A stretch of 9,608 nucleotides of DNA, taken from assembly GCA_003219115.1 (NCBI GenBank), contig QHPN01000017.1:1-9608 (forward strand), given 5' to 3'. Made by a program: the position numbers and the translations under genes. Every line of letters starts with the position of its first letter. The first letter of the stretch is position 1. This document shows positions 1-7,858 of this stretch, piece by piece. This DNA comes from Verrucomicrobiota bacterium. GTDB lineage: Bacteria > Verrucomicrobiota > Verrucomicrobiia > Chthoniobacterales > UBA10450. The notes under the pieces are model-generated. The model was given only the letters and a program-made list of their open reading frames with translations. It made no database searches and had not been told where the DNA came from.

Positions 1-413
1 CCGAGTGAATGGTGAGAAATGCGTTAGCGAGATCGTTTTCGCCGGAAAGAAATTGGCGCAACTCGAAGTCGGCTAATTTTTGAGCGAGTCGTTCATGCTC
101 CTGCGCTACTTCGCGTTCCGCTTCGGCGCGAGCGTGGGCGTTGTTTTCCTCCTCGGCCAGTTGTCGCAAAGCATCGAAGTCTGCAATTTCGCGTTCAAGT
201 TCGCGAACAGGATTGATGAGCGACTTCAAGCGCGACACTTCCTCGACCTCGGCTTGGGCGCGTTCGCGGTTGCTCCAGAAATCGGGCGCGGCCATTCGCC
301 CTTCGAGAGCGCTTAATTGTTGCTGCAGCTTGTCGACCTCAAAGAAACCTCCGCAGTGCGCCGGCGCGTTTCCTCAAGTCTTCCCCATCAACAATCGCAA
401 TCTCGTTAGCCAT
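1..413 (-). CDS. prfB: Peptide chain release factor 2, 5' part, with programmed +1 frameshift
   Basis: Release factor 2 reads UGA and UAA stop codons in the ribosome and triggers peptide release. The gene runs leftward off the window. ATG at 413-411 opens a 24-codon reading frame (MANEIAIVDG...ALRRFL) that ends in TGA at 341-339. Skipping one T at 341 continues in frame from 340 to the window edge for 113 more codons. The joined protein reads ALRRFL then EVDKLQQQLSALEGRM, AAPDFWSNRERAQAE and, near the edge, FLSGENDLANAFLTIHSG. These match the RF2 amino-terminal helical domain and the lead-in to its GGTEA segment; the SPF and GGQ motifs lie outside. The start is fixed: an in-frame TAA sits at 443-441 and ATG 413 is the only start codon after it. 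No Shine-Dalgarno sequence is visible upstream. The ordinary reading frame alone would give only a 24-residue peptide, so this is recoding rather than a pseudogene. Confidence 0.93.
339..353 (-). promoter_or_regulatory. RF2 programmed +1 frameshift site
   Basis: Read on the minus strand the site is CGGAGGTTTCTTTGAG. It contains an internal Shine-Dalgarno-like CGGAGG, three bases, the slippery codon CTT and then the in-frame stop TGA. The E. coli prfB site is AGGGGG, three bases, CTT, TGA, so spacing and slip codon are the same. In the known mechanism, scarce RF2 makes the ribosome pause at TGA, the Leu tRNA slips from CUU to UUU, and full-length RF2 is made. This is autoregulation of RF2 level. 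The layout is seen directly; the mechanism is transferred from the family. Confidence 0.92.
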
Positions 414-419
414 GGGGGA

Positions 420-448
420 AAGATAGATGAATCTTCGAATTTACGCAA
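420..448 (-). promoter_or_regulatory. Possible sigma-70-type promoter of prfB
   Basis: On the minus strand TTGCGT (448-443) and TATCTT (425-420) are separated by exactly 17 bases. The -10-like box ends six bases before the prfB ATG, so transcription would begin at or next to the start codon. That would give a leaderless mRNA, which fits the absence of a Shine-Dalgarno sequence. The -35 box is weak, and the match could be chance. Confidence 0.3.
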
Positions 449-470
449 AGTTCCGATGGCTCTCAGGAAA

Positions 471-518
471 AGGGAGCGCACGCTTCCAGCGTGCTGCTCC
501 CTTCGGCATCTTGCCGAA
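471..518 (+). repeat. Double-hairpin REP-like unit, forward copy
   Basis: Two adjacent hairpins. The first has GGGAGC plus GCACGC (472-483), loop TTCCA, then GCGTGC, one bulged T and GCTCCC (489-501). The second has TTCGGCA (502-508), loop TCT and TGCCGAA (512-518). A degenerate copy in the opposite orientation lies at 765-811, and related double hairpins form the palindrome at 9000-9120. Translation of this unit produces spurious GSARFQRA-type peptides in small open frames; I do not regard these as genes. Confidence 0.8.
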
Positions 519-600
519 GTACGTGTTTAGCGTTGCCACGTCATGTCCCATCTCATTAACACCTCGCTTCAGTGAGGTGTATGGCGGAGTGCGCTATCAC

Positions 601-630
601 AACCCCGAAGGCTTTCGGGGTTTCCTTCTT
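601..630 (+). terminator. Terminator-like hairpin with T-rich tail
   Basis: AACCCCGAA (601-609), loop GGCT and TTCGGGGTT (614-622) form a perfect 9-bp stem followed by TTCCTTCTT. The shape suits a rho-independent terminator on the plus strand, but no plus-strand gene lies upstream in the window. It may simply be part of the palindromic repeat or end an unrecognised small RNA. Confidence 0.35.
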
Positions 631-635
631 CACTC

Positions 636-657
636 ACAAAAAACCGCTCAAGCGGTT
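636..657 (-). terminator. Likely terminator of the eno-ftsB transcript
   Basis: On the minus strand AACCGCT (657-651), a two-base loop TG and AGCGGTT (648-642) form a 7-bp stem running into a six-T tract (643-638). It lies about 220 bases downstream of the ftsB stop and upstream of prfB. It is the best candidate for ending the eno-ftsB message. The distance and the surrounding repeat keep confidence moderate. Confidence 0.45.
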
Positions 658-764
658 GGCGTTCGCTCCGGCGCCGGTAACACCCAGCTAAAGCACGGTG
701 TTAATGAGAGGGGCAATCGACGCTAAACACCTACTTGCCGAATGATTCCTTTGCTCGCTTCGGG

Positions 765-811
765 TTTTCGGCAAGATGCCGAAAACTGCCCGCTGGAAGC
801 GTGCGCTCCCC
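765..811 (-). repeat. Double-hairpin REP-like unit, inverted copy
   Basis: TTTTCGGCA (765-773), loop AGA and TGCCGAAAA (777-785) give a 9-bp stem. A degraded version of the GCACGC hairpin follows (CGC, TGGAA, GCG at 791-801), ending in GCTCCCC (805-811). It is the inverted partner of the unit at 471-518. Together they make a REPIN-like pair about 340 bp across. The second hairpin is longer here than at 471-518 (9 versus 7 bp), while the first is eroded. Confidence 0.75.
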
Positions 812-875
812 TCCGTTCTCTGATAACGGGCCGTGGACCGAGATTTCGGACTCAGAATGTGCGGCGAGTTGCCTA

Positions 876-1228
876 TCACCGTTGCGGAGCTTTCGAATTT
901 TTCGCCGGCTCGAGCCTAAAAATCGTTTCTCCTTCCTTCATCAGATCAAGTCGATCGCGCGCGATCGTTTCCAGATAAGTTGGATCGGTTTTGAGCCAGG
1001 TGATTTCACGCGTCGCTCGCGCCAGCAGCAGCTTTTGCTCATCGGTCTGCACTTGGAGGCCATCGAGCTCGGCCAGCGCTGCCTGCTTCTGTTTGTAAAG
1101 CGGAACGAACAAACTGACTATCACGAGCCAGAGCGCGAGAAATAACAGGACGAAGAGTATCCGGTTTAATCGCTGCCAGATCGTGGCCTCGCGACGCGCA
1201 CGGAAATCAGCATAGCTGGGCTGATCCA

Positions 1229-1229
<1 letters not shown>
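876..1229 (-). CDS. ftsB: Septum formation initiator, FtsB/DivIC family
   Basis: A 117-residue single-pass membrane protein of the FtsB/DivIC family. Family members join FtsL and FtsQ (DivIB) in the divisome and help switch on septal peptidoglycan synthesis. Residues 1-23 are short, charged and probably cytoplasmic. Residues 24-44 are a membrane segment rich in Leu, Phe and Val. Residues 46-80 are a polar Q/L/A/E-rich stretch expected to form the periplasmic coiled coil. The tail DPTYLETIARDRLDLMKEGE is the typical family signature. The start is GTG at 1229-1227, overlapping the TAG stop of eno by one base (TAGTG), so translation is probably coupled to enolase. Linkage of this family to eno is common in bacteria. 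I cannot tell FtsB from DivIC by sequence; ftsB is the conventional name. Confidence 0.87.
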
Positions 1230-2655
<1,426 letters not shown>

Positions 2656-2797
2656 AACGCTTATAGCGGCGTTTCATTTCGGTCGCGGCACTACGCGCGG
2701 AGCAGCCCGCGCGCTGAGGTCAGCGGCGGCTAACAGCTTGCGCTCCCAGCCCGAGAAAAACATTCGCACTGGTAATCTCGATTCAGATTAGTACGGT

Positions 2798-3619
2798 ATG
2801 AGCCTGATGTTGGTTCGCGGACGAACGGCCCTGTTATTGTTGCCGATTGCAGTTGGCGCATTGATTGGTGCCGAGCCCGCCAAGCTCGCGCCTGATCAGA
2901 TGGCAAAAGCCGCGCGCACCGACGCCATCACCATTCCGACACCAGGCGAACTTTTTGCCGCCTTGCAAAAACCAGGGAAGCCGAATTGGACTGACGCCTA
3001 TCGCGCCCCCATACCGACCACCTACAAAAATCGTGCGCAGCTTGCGCTCAACCTCGGCGGGTTAATTGCGGATGGTTTTATCGCGGTCGAAGCGCAGGAT
3101 AGCCAGCAGGTAAAAAACATTGGCTCGGATGTGATCAAGCTGGCCAAGGCGCTCGGCGTCAGCCAGAACATTCTCGGTCGAAGCAACAGCATCAATGATT
3201 TTGCGGAAACGAACCAGTGGGACTCGCTTCAGGAAGAACTCGAAGCGACGCAAAACGAAGTGAAGAATTCGATGCAGTCGCACAGCGACCAGGACCTGGT
3301 GATTCTGGTCAGCATTGGCGGCTGGATTCGCGGGACGCAGGTGGTCAGCGGCTCGGTTGCGGCCAATTACGACGAACGCAGCGCGAAACTACTCCGGCAA
3401 CCCGCATTGGTAAGCTTTATTCACTCAAAGCTGAATGATGTTTCGCCAGAGTTGCGGATTGATCCTTTGGTCAAAAATGTCAACGAACAGCTCACAAACC
3501 TGGAAAAACTGGTGACATTTCCGGCCGGCAAATCTCCCAGCCCTGATGACGTCCGCAAAGTGAACAGCGTGGTCACCGATTTGATTCAGCAAATTCAACA
3601 CAAGACCGACACCAAATGA
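2798..3619 (+). CDS. Exported protein of unknown family
   Basis: A 273-residue protein I do not recognise. Residues 1-25 look like a signal peptide: Arg at 7 and 9, a Leu/Val/Ala-rich core, and a likely cut near LIGA/EPAK. The mature part is mostly helical by composition, with no membrane segments and no cysteine. Noticeable stretches are NRAQLALNLGGLIADGFIAVEAQD (about 77-100), DLVILVSIGGWIRGTQVV (about 165-182) and a polar, Gln/Lys-rich end. A conserved aspect could be the hydrophobic LGGLIADGF segment. An in-frame TAG lies three codons before ATG 2798, so the start is there or at ATG 2807; no ribosome site is visible. The stop overlaps the start of the next gene (ATGA), implying co-translation and a shared function with it. 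Function is unknown. Confidence 0.8.
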   Translation: MSLMLVRGRTALLLLPIAVGALIGAEPAKLAPDQMAKAARTDAITIPTPGELFAALQKPGKPNWTDAYRAPIPTTYKNRAQLALNLGGLIADGFIAVEAQDSQQVKNIGSDVIKLAKALGVSQNILGRSNSINDFAETNQWDSLQEELEATQNEVKNSMQSHSDQDLVILVSIGGWIRGTQVVSGSVAANYDERSAKLLRQPALVSFIHSKLNDVSPELRIDPLVKNVNEQLTNLEKLVTFPAGKSPSPDDVRKVNSVVTDLIQQIQHKTDTK

Positions 3620-4047
3620 AACGCGGCCTCTTTTTCATTATGTTGTTGGGTATTGGCGGTGCAGGGGTTTCTCTGGCCGATACGGATGCGGAAGTGAATG
3701 CTCGAAAGAATGCGCTGGACGTGGCAGGGGCATTTACAAACGACGGCTTCAAACTTCGCGATGGGCACTGGTGCGGCACGTTAAAGCCGCAGGACCACGC
3801 GTTGATTGCGGTCAATCTATACGCTGGGAATCAGTATTGGTTTGCTGTCGGCACCACTGATCCGGCCAGGAAAATTGCGGTCAACGTTTATGATGAAACC
3901 GGTAAACTCCTGACGACCGACCATTACGATGGTGGGGACCGGGCCGCGGCAGGATTTTCGCCGACCGACAGCGGTCAATATTTCGTCTCGGTTGATCTGG
4001 TGGAGGGCGGGTCGAGCAGCTTTTGCCTCATCTATTCTTATAAGTAG
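3616..4047 (+). CDS. Small exported beta-rich protein of unknown family
   Basis: A 143-residue protein with a clear signal peptide (KR at 2-3, hydrophobic core, cut after VSLA at residue 21). The mature part alternates hydrophobic and polar residues and includes HALIAVNLYAGNQYWFAVG, KIAVNVYDETGKLL and DSGQYFVSVDLVEGGSSSFC. This rhythm is like the beta-sandwich of pre-peptidase C-terminal (PPC) domains, but I cannot prove membership. Cysteines at 53 and 137 could form a disulfide bond linking the start and end of the domain. It overlaps the preceding exported protein by four bases (ATGA) and probably works with it outside the cytoplasm. No clear terminator follows. Confidence 0.8.
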   Translation: MKRGLFFIMLLGIGGAGVSLADTDAEVNARKNALDVAGAFTNDGFKLRDGHWCGTLKPQDHALIAVNLYAGNQYWFAVGTTDPARKIAVNVYDETGKLLTTDHYDGGDRAAAGFSPTDSGQYFVSVDLVEGGSSSFCLIYSYK

Positions 4048-4087
4048 GCTGGCAGACTGTTTGAAACCCGCGCTTTGAGTTTGTACG

Positions 4088-4245
4088 CCCAGCGCCGTAG
4101 GCGCGACATGTTGATAGATCGCCCGCAGCCATATCCATTCAGCTCCGTAGGAGCGGCACGTCTTTTTCCCGTGGCCGCATATGTCGAACCTCTGGAGCTT
4201 TGGATAATGGTGTTCCATAACGATAGGCATGCCGCGCCTACGTCG
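4088..4245. repeat. Cluster of three GTAGGCGCGRCATG-type repeat units
   Basis: Three related short units lie in the 263-base gap between the exported protein and the lipoprotein gene. GCGCCGTAGGCGCGACATG (4092-4110) and AGCTCCGTAGGAGCGGCACG (4141-4160) are direct. GGCATGCCGCGCCTACG (4226-4242) is inverted. Each direct unit has a tiny stem around GTAG (GCGCC/GGCGC, GCTCC/GGAGC) whose arm bases change together while GTAG stays. A separate 6-bp hairpin GGCTCG/CGAGCC follows at 4248-4266. I see no gene in the gap. Confidence 0.6.
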
Positions 4246-4310
4246 TTGGCTCGGATTTTTCGAGCCTCTGCTTGGGCGGGGAATAGGAGTAGCTTTGCAA
4301 ACCCTTGGCC

Positions 4311-4799
4311 ATGAAGGTATCGAGTTGTCTTTCGGGTGGTGTGCTTATTCTGCTCGCGTTGTGCGGGACGAGCTGTTCAACCCCGGAATCGGCCGCCCCA
4401 GCCGCCGCGTCGAATAGCGGGCAATACTATATCGTGAGCGCAAGGGAAGCGAAGTTTTACCGTTACGGACCGCAGCAAGCTAGTGGTCCCGACGAGAGAC
4501 TGGCGCAGGGCACATTGGTGACGCGCATCCGTCCGGCGTTTGGATATAGCAAGGTTCAGCTCTCGGATGGACTGCAGGGTTACGTCGCGAGCCAGGACAT
4601 TCACGCGGCGCCGCCGGAGGTGGTTCAAGCGGCAACCAATCCGAATCCGCCCGTGACCGGTACGAGCGAATCGAACCGGCAGCCGCGGTTTCGTCACAAT
4701 ATAGTGAACCCGCGTTTCCTGCCGCCGCCGCCGGCGTTGCCCGAAGACCAGCCCGAGCCAACCCCGATCCCTGGGTCGGAATCTTCACCCACACCATAA
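4311..4799 (+). CDS. Probable lipoprotein with SH3-like domain and proline-rich tail
   Basis: A 162-residue envelope protein. Residues 1-22 form a signal sequence ending in GTSC (19-22); with Cys22 followed by S-T-P it looks like a lipoprotein, although the box departs from the usual L-A-G-C form. Residues from about 38 to 100 (YYIVSAREAKFYRYGP, then LAQGTLVTRIRPAFGYSKVQL and GLQGYVASQDI) resemble a bacterial SH3 fold, usually a peptidoglycan or protein contact module. The rest is rich in Pro, with PPPPALPEDQPEPTPIP near the end, perhaps a spacer through the cell wall. The start is taken at ATG 4311. A TTG at 4305 is in frame and lies 15 bases after an AGGAG (4285-4289), so it is not excluded. 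It stands alone between two repeat-filled gaps, and its stop lies two bases before the element at 4802. Confidence 0.75.
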   Translation: MKVSSCLSGGVLILLALCGTSCSTPESAAPAAASNSGQYYIVSAREAKFYRYGPQQASGPDERLAQGTLVTRIRPAFGYSKVQLSDGLQGYVASQDIHAAPPEVVQAATNPNPPVTGTSESNRQPRFRHNIVNPRFLPPPPALPEDQPEPTPIPGSESSPTP

Positions 4800-4801
4800 C
4801 G

Positions 4802-5105
4802 AGGAGACTATTGAAATACCGGAGTGGGTCGCGCCTAGAGGCAGAAGGGCGGATGGCAAGGAGCGAGGGAGGCGCATCCCCATCCCGCAGCTGCGGGATA
4901 ACGACCCAGGGACGCCGCCAGCCCCGAATGCTTTCGGGGCCAGCTGCCTTCTGCCTCGCGCCGGCGACGGTTGCGTTGATTTTGGCGCTGGCCTTCGTTG
5001 CTCGCTGGGCCGAGGTCGCTCCGGATATCGGCGCTGCGCTTCGCGCCTTGGCCAACGCCAAAATCCACAGCAACGCGACCCACTCCGGTATTTCAACAGT
5101 CTCCT
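4802..5105. mobile_element. 304-bp inverted-repeat element, copy 1 (MITE-like, non-coding)
   Basis: The outer arms 4802-4833 and 5074-5105 are 32-bp inverted repeats with one mismatch (left GGAGACTATTGAAATACC, right complement GGAGACTGTTGAAATACC). Inside are two further inverted repeats: GAGGCAGAAGG (4838-4848) with CCTTCTGCCTC (4947-4957), and GATTTTGGCGCTGGCC (4978-4993) with its near-complement at 5050-5065. Loop A contains GCGAGGGAG, CATCCCC, a perfect 18-bp palindrome (4882-4899) and GCCGCCAG. Loop B contains TTGCTCGCTGGGCCGAGGTC and GATATCGGCGCTGCGCT. The same plan and loops recur at 7856-8183 with different arms. No transposase is encoded; open frames here are repeat shadows. It fills almost the whole 350-base gap between the lipoprotein gene and acyP. 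No clear target duplication is seen: TA follows the right end, but GA stands at the left. Confidence 0.75.
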
Positions 5106-5149
5106 AGACAAGCACGGGCTGCTGCGGATTAAGTAGGCGGCAAATTGTT

Positions 5150-5422
5150 ATGAAAGCTGTCCAGGTTTTTTACGAGGGTAGGGTGCAGGGAGTCGGGTTT
5201 CGCTATTCCATCAGGCAAATAGCGAAGGGATTCAATGTCACCGGATGGGTGCGCAATCTGACTGATGGCCGGGTCGAATTACAGGCGAGCGGCGAGTCGG
5301 AAGAGGTGGACGCGTTTTTGGAAGGCATTCGACAAAGCGAACTCGGCTCTTTGATTCGAAAGGAATCGGAGAACGCATTGACAACTCCACCCGATACTCA
5401 AGGCTTCGAAATTCGGGTATGA
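5150..5422 (+). CDS. acyP: Acylphosphatase
   Basis: A 90-residue cytosolic enzyme that hydrolyses acyl phosphates such as acetyl phosphate or 1,3-bisphosphoglycerate. It has the family's standard length and both signatures: GRVQGVGFRYSIR (10-22) with phosphate-binding Arg18, and GWVRNLTDGRVEL (32-44) with catalytic Asn36. The expected end, GFEIRV, is present. A modest AAGTAGG lies about 12 bases before ATG 5150. Its stop overlaps the ABC ATPase start (ATGA), making it the first gene of the operon. Its physiological role is uncertain in bacteria generally, and the link with an exporter is not explained by known biology. Confidence 0.95.
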   Translation: MKAVQVFYEGRVQGVGFRYSIRQIAKGFNVTGWVRNLTDGRVELQASGESEEVDAFLEGIRQSELGSLIRKESENALTTPPDTQGFEIRV

Positions 5423-6270
5423 CCGAGCCGGCCATTCGCGTCAGCGACGTTACCAAGATATTTCCCACGCCATTTCGCCGGCGACGGATTGTGGCATTGC
5501 AGCATCTGAACCTCGAAATCGCTCCCGGTGAAATCTACGGTCTGCTCGGACCAAACGGTTCCGGCAAGAGCACGACCTTAAAAATTATTCTTGGGCTAAT
5601 TCAGCCGACGCGCGGCAGTGTTCGCGTTTTTGGTCGCGATAATTCCACCGTGGCGGTGCGTCGCGATATCGGGTTCCTGCCGGAGAACGCTTATTTCCAC
5701 AAATTTCTCACGGGCACCGAGACGCTGCGATTTCACGCCCGGCTGAGCGGATTGGGATCGCGTGAAAGTAAATCGCGCATTGCTGAGTTGCTGGAGACAG
5801 TCGGACTGACGCGGGCGGCTGACGCGCGCCTCAGCACCTATTCAAAGGGAATGTTACAGCGAATCGGATTGGCCCAGGCGCTAATCCACCGACCAAAAAT
5901 TCTCGTGCTGGATGAACCAACCGCAGCGGTCGATCCCGCCGGGTCGCGCGACATTCAAAATCTGATTGCCTCTTCAAAAAAAACCGGCACCACCATTCTC
6001 CTTTCCTCACATCTGCTCACCCAAGTCCAGGAAGTTTGCGATCGCATCGGCATTTTGCATCGCGGCAAATTGATTCGTGAAGGCCGGCTGGAAGATTTGC
6101 TCGCGATTGAAAATCAAACCGAGTTCATCGTCGAGAACACGACGCCCGAATTTCTCGATCAACTCGAGCGCCAGATTGCCTCGGTCAATGGCCGTGTGGT
6201 GCTGCGACGCAAACCGCAGACTTCCCTCGAGCAATTGTTCCTCAAGGTAACCGAAACCCGCGACGAATGA
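5419..6270 (+). CDS. ABC transporter ATP-binding protein (ABC-2/NatA-CcmA type)
   Basis: A 283-residue ATPase that powers an exporter together with the next gene. Walker A is GPNGSGKST (44-52), followed by the Q-loop region (FLPENAYF, where Glu stands in the usual Gln position), the signature YSKGMLQRIGLAQAL, Walker B ILVLDEP and the switch His in ILLSSHLL. The signature YSKGM in place of LSGGQ is common in the CcmA/NatA subgroup that pairs with ABC-2 permeases. A basic insertion, FRRRR (19-23), lies before the first strand's end. The carboxyl-terminal part (about 220-283) is the usual regulatory extension ending EQLFLKVTETRDE. It overlaps its neighbours by ATGA on both sides. The substrate cannot be inferred. 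Confidence 0.93.
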   Translation: MTEPAIRVSDVTKIFPTPFRRRRIVALQHLNLEIAPGEIYGLLGPNGSGKSTTLKIILGLIQPTRGSVRVFGRDNSTVAVRRDIGFLPENAYFHKFLTGTETLRFHARLSGLGSRESKSRIAELLETVGLTRAADARLSTYSKGMLQRIGLAQALIHRPKILVLDEPTAAVDPAGSRDIQNLIASSKKTGTTILLSSHLLTQVQEVCDRIGILHRGKLIREGRLEDLLAIENQTEFIVENTTPEFLDQLERQIASVNGRVVLRRKPQTSLEQLFLKVTETRDE

Positions 6271-7136
6271 GCTCCTCTTTGGGCCGCATTGGTGCGATCG
6301 CCCGCACCACCTTCATCGAACTGGCACGGCTGCGCGTCTTTTATGTCCTGATTCTTTTCGCTCTCGTCCTCATCATTAGCTCCTCCTTCATCGCGCGCAT
6401 TTCCTTCCAGCAGGAGTTGCAAGTGACGCGAGACATCGCTCTCGGGGCGATCAATTTCTTTCTCAGCATGCTGGCGATTGTTGCGACCGCGCAGTTGTTG
6501 CCGCGCGATCTCGAAGATCGTGTCATCTATAGCGTGCTCGCAAAACCAGTTCGACGGTTCGAATACATGATGGGAAAATTTTTTGGGGTGCTCGGATTAC
6601 TAACGATCTCCCTCATCGCCATGAGTGTTCTTTGCCTGGCCGTGATTCATCTGCGGGAAGGATCGGCCGTTCGGGAAACAATGCAGCAGATGACGCAATC
6701 GCCTCCTGAAGAACTGGAGCGCGCTCTGACCGGGCTGCACCAGGCCGGTGTCAATCAGGACTTGGCTTTCGCGTTGCTCCTCACCCTGATGAAGGCTGCC
6801 GTCCTGGCCTCGGCCACGCTCTGTATTTCCAGTTTTGCCACTTCAAACATCTTTACCATTAGCGCCATGGCCATGGTTTATCTGGTCGGTCACCTCGAAA
6901 CCATCGCGCGCGATTACTGGTTGCATCAACACTCTGCCGGCTGGTTGATCCGCGCTTTTCTCGCACTCGTCCTCCTCTTTTTTCCGGACCTGCAAGCCTT
7001 CAATCTTAGCGACCAAATTATTGCCGGAGCCTCACTTTCCAGTTTGGCGTTGACAAAACTGCTTGGACTCGGCGCCGTTTACATTGTCGGATACCTCGTG
7101 ATTGCAATTGCGATCTTTACGCAACGCGAACTATGA
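6267..7136 (+). CDS. ABC-2 type permease
   Basis: A 289-residue inner-membrane protein with about six or seven hydrophobic segments. They lie near 21-44, 57-79, 107-129, 165-187, 190-210, 222-240 and 263-284. The stretch LLPRDLEDRVIYSVLAKPVRRFEYMMGKFFG (about 80-110) is the typical ABC-2 (NosY-like) sequence after the second membrane segment, where membrane permeases of this class contact the ATPase. A polar loop (about 130-163) projects between the third and fourth segments. It starts within the ATPase stop (ATGA) and ends within the next gene's start, so the ATPase and permease are almost certainly partners. Substrate unknown. Confidence 0.88.
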   Translation: MSSSLGRIGAIARTTFIELARLRVFYVLILFALVLIISSSFIARISFQQELQVTRDIALGAINFFLSMLAIVATAQLLPRDLEDRVIYSVLAKPVRRFEYMMGKFFGVLGLLTISLIAMSVLCLAVIHLREGSAVRETMQQMTQSPPEELERALTGLHQAGVNQDLAFALLLTLMKAAVLASATLCISSFATSNIFTISAMAMVYLVGHLETIARDYWLHQHSAGWLIRAFLALVLLFFPDLQAFNLSDQIIAGASLSSLALTKLLGLGAVYIVGYLVIAIAIFTQREL

Positions 7137-7858
7137 AATCCCTGCTCGCGCTCATCGTCATTCTGGCCGCGTTCGTCCCGGCAAAATTGAAAATGGAATC
7201 GGTCTGCCAGCAAAGCGCGCCTGCTGGTCTCTCCCTTGATTTGCGCGAACAAATCGGTCAGTCCGCTTTCGTCGCCGTGCTCGGCGGGTTTCGTTCCATT
7301 GTTGCTGATCTGCTTTTCATCGATGCCTATTCAGCTTGGGAACGGACTGATTGGACACAGCTTCTCTTGCGCTTGCGGCAGGCAACCGAACTGCAACCGC
7401 GCTCCATTCTTTTTTGGGAAATGGCGGGATGGCACATGGCTTGGAACGCCGGAACGGCGGCGCTGGAAGACGAATCCAAGTCGCCGGCTACGCGTCGGCG
7501 GTTGCAGTCCGAGTATCTCAACCTGGGTGAAGATTTTCTGGTTCGCGGCGTCGCCCACAATCCGGAGAAGCCTCAACTTTACGAAGCGTTGGCACGATTA
7601 TATCGCGATAAGTTTCACGATCATGTGCGCGCCGCCGAAAACTTTGAGAAAGCTTCGCGTCTTCCCGGACATGCCTCCTATGACGAACGCTTTTCCGCTT
7701 ACGAGCTTTCCTATTGCGAAGGCCGCGAACGCGAGGCCTACGATCGATTACGCTCTCTTTATCAACGGGGTGAGAAGCAACGTCTCCCGCGTCTGATCCA
7801 CCAACTCCGGGCCATGGAAGAGCGTCTCAACCTTCCCGCCAACGAAAGAATCCCCTAG
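7133..7858 (+). CDS. Membrane-anchored TPR-like helical-repeat protein
   Basis: A 241-residue protein with an amino-terminal hydrophobic segment (about 3-17, after MK) that is a signal peptide or anchor. The rest is helical. FRSIVADLLFIDAYSAWERTDWTQL, LRQATELQPRSILFWEMAGWHMAW, and later LYEALARLYRDKFHDHVRAAENFEKA have the spacing of tetratricopeptide-like helix pairs, with many aromatics. I recall similar proteins beside ABC-2 permeases in other bacteria, but I cannot name a family. It overlaps the permease by ATGA, so it is probably an accessory subunit facing the periplasm. The stop is TAG 7856-7858. Its TA coincides with the end of the inverted-repeat element, and the original stop was probably TAA. 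Confidence 0.78.
   Translation: MKSLLALIVILAAFVPAKLKMESVCQQSAPAGLSLDLREQIGQSAFVAVLGGFRSIVADLLFIDAYSAWERTDWTQLLLRLRQATELQPRSILFWEMAGWHMAWNAGTAALEDESKSPATRRRLQSEYLNLGEDFLVRGVAHNPEKPQLYEALARLYRDKFHDHVRAAENFEKASRLPGHASYDERFSAYELSYCEGREREAYDRLRSLYQRGEKQRLPRLIHQLRAMEERLNLPANERIP

Larger units (their letters stand above)
519..764. repeat. Interior of the 471-811 imperfect palindrome; no gene seen
   Basis: This fills most of the 462-base gap between ftsB and prfB (414-875). Inverted segments continue inward from the flanking double hairpins. GTGTTTAGCG (524-533) is answered by CGCTAAACAC (721-730), and CTCATTAACACC (552-563) by GGTGTTAATGAG (698-709), with small gaps between the matching blocks. At the centre lie two simple hairpins listed separately. 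I see no tRNA, no tmRNA and no convincing reading frame. The stretch 812-875 holds nothing recognisable. Confidence 0.6.

Noticed and set aside
339..341. prfB as a pseudogene because of the in-frame TGA
   Set aside because: The context is the canonical RF2 frameshift cassette and the +1 frame resumes as recognisable RF2 immediately.
80..530. Plus-strand open frames over the left edge
   Set aside because: They are shadows of prfB on the minus strand and of the repeat at 471-518; their peptides resemble no known protein.
471..811. CRISPR array or tRNA cluster
   Set aside because: Repeats are inverted and few, with no regular spacers, and no cloverleaf or T-loop consensus is present.
427..879. 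Open frames on both strands encoding GSARFQRA-type peptides
   Set aside because: The shared peptide comes from inverted copies of a hairpin repeat, not from a conserved protein.
4802..5105. Retron or group II intron
   Set aside because: No reverse transcriptase lies nearby, and no intron domain V-like motif could be seen; inverted arms alone are not sufficient.
4480..5111. Open frames on both strands across 4800-5110
   Set aside because: They read through the inverted-repeat element. Similar peptides (for example SADIRSDLGPAS and its counterpart at 7882-8160) arise because the loop sequence is shared, and there is no protein-like length or start signal.
7236..7796. A 186-residue alternative frame within the TPR-like gene
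   Set aside because: It lies wholly inside a well-supported gene joined by ATGA to the permease, and its composition (many Cys, Arg, Pro) is typical of a shadow frame.
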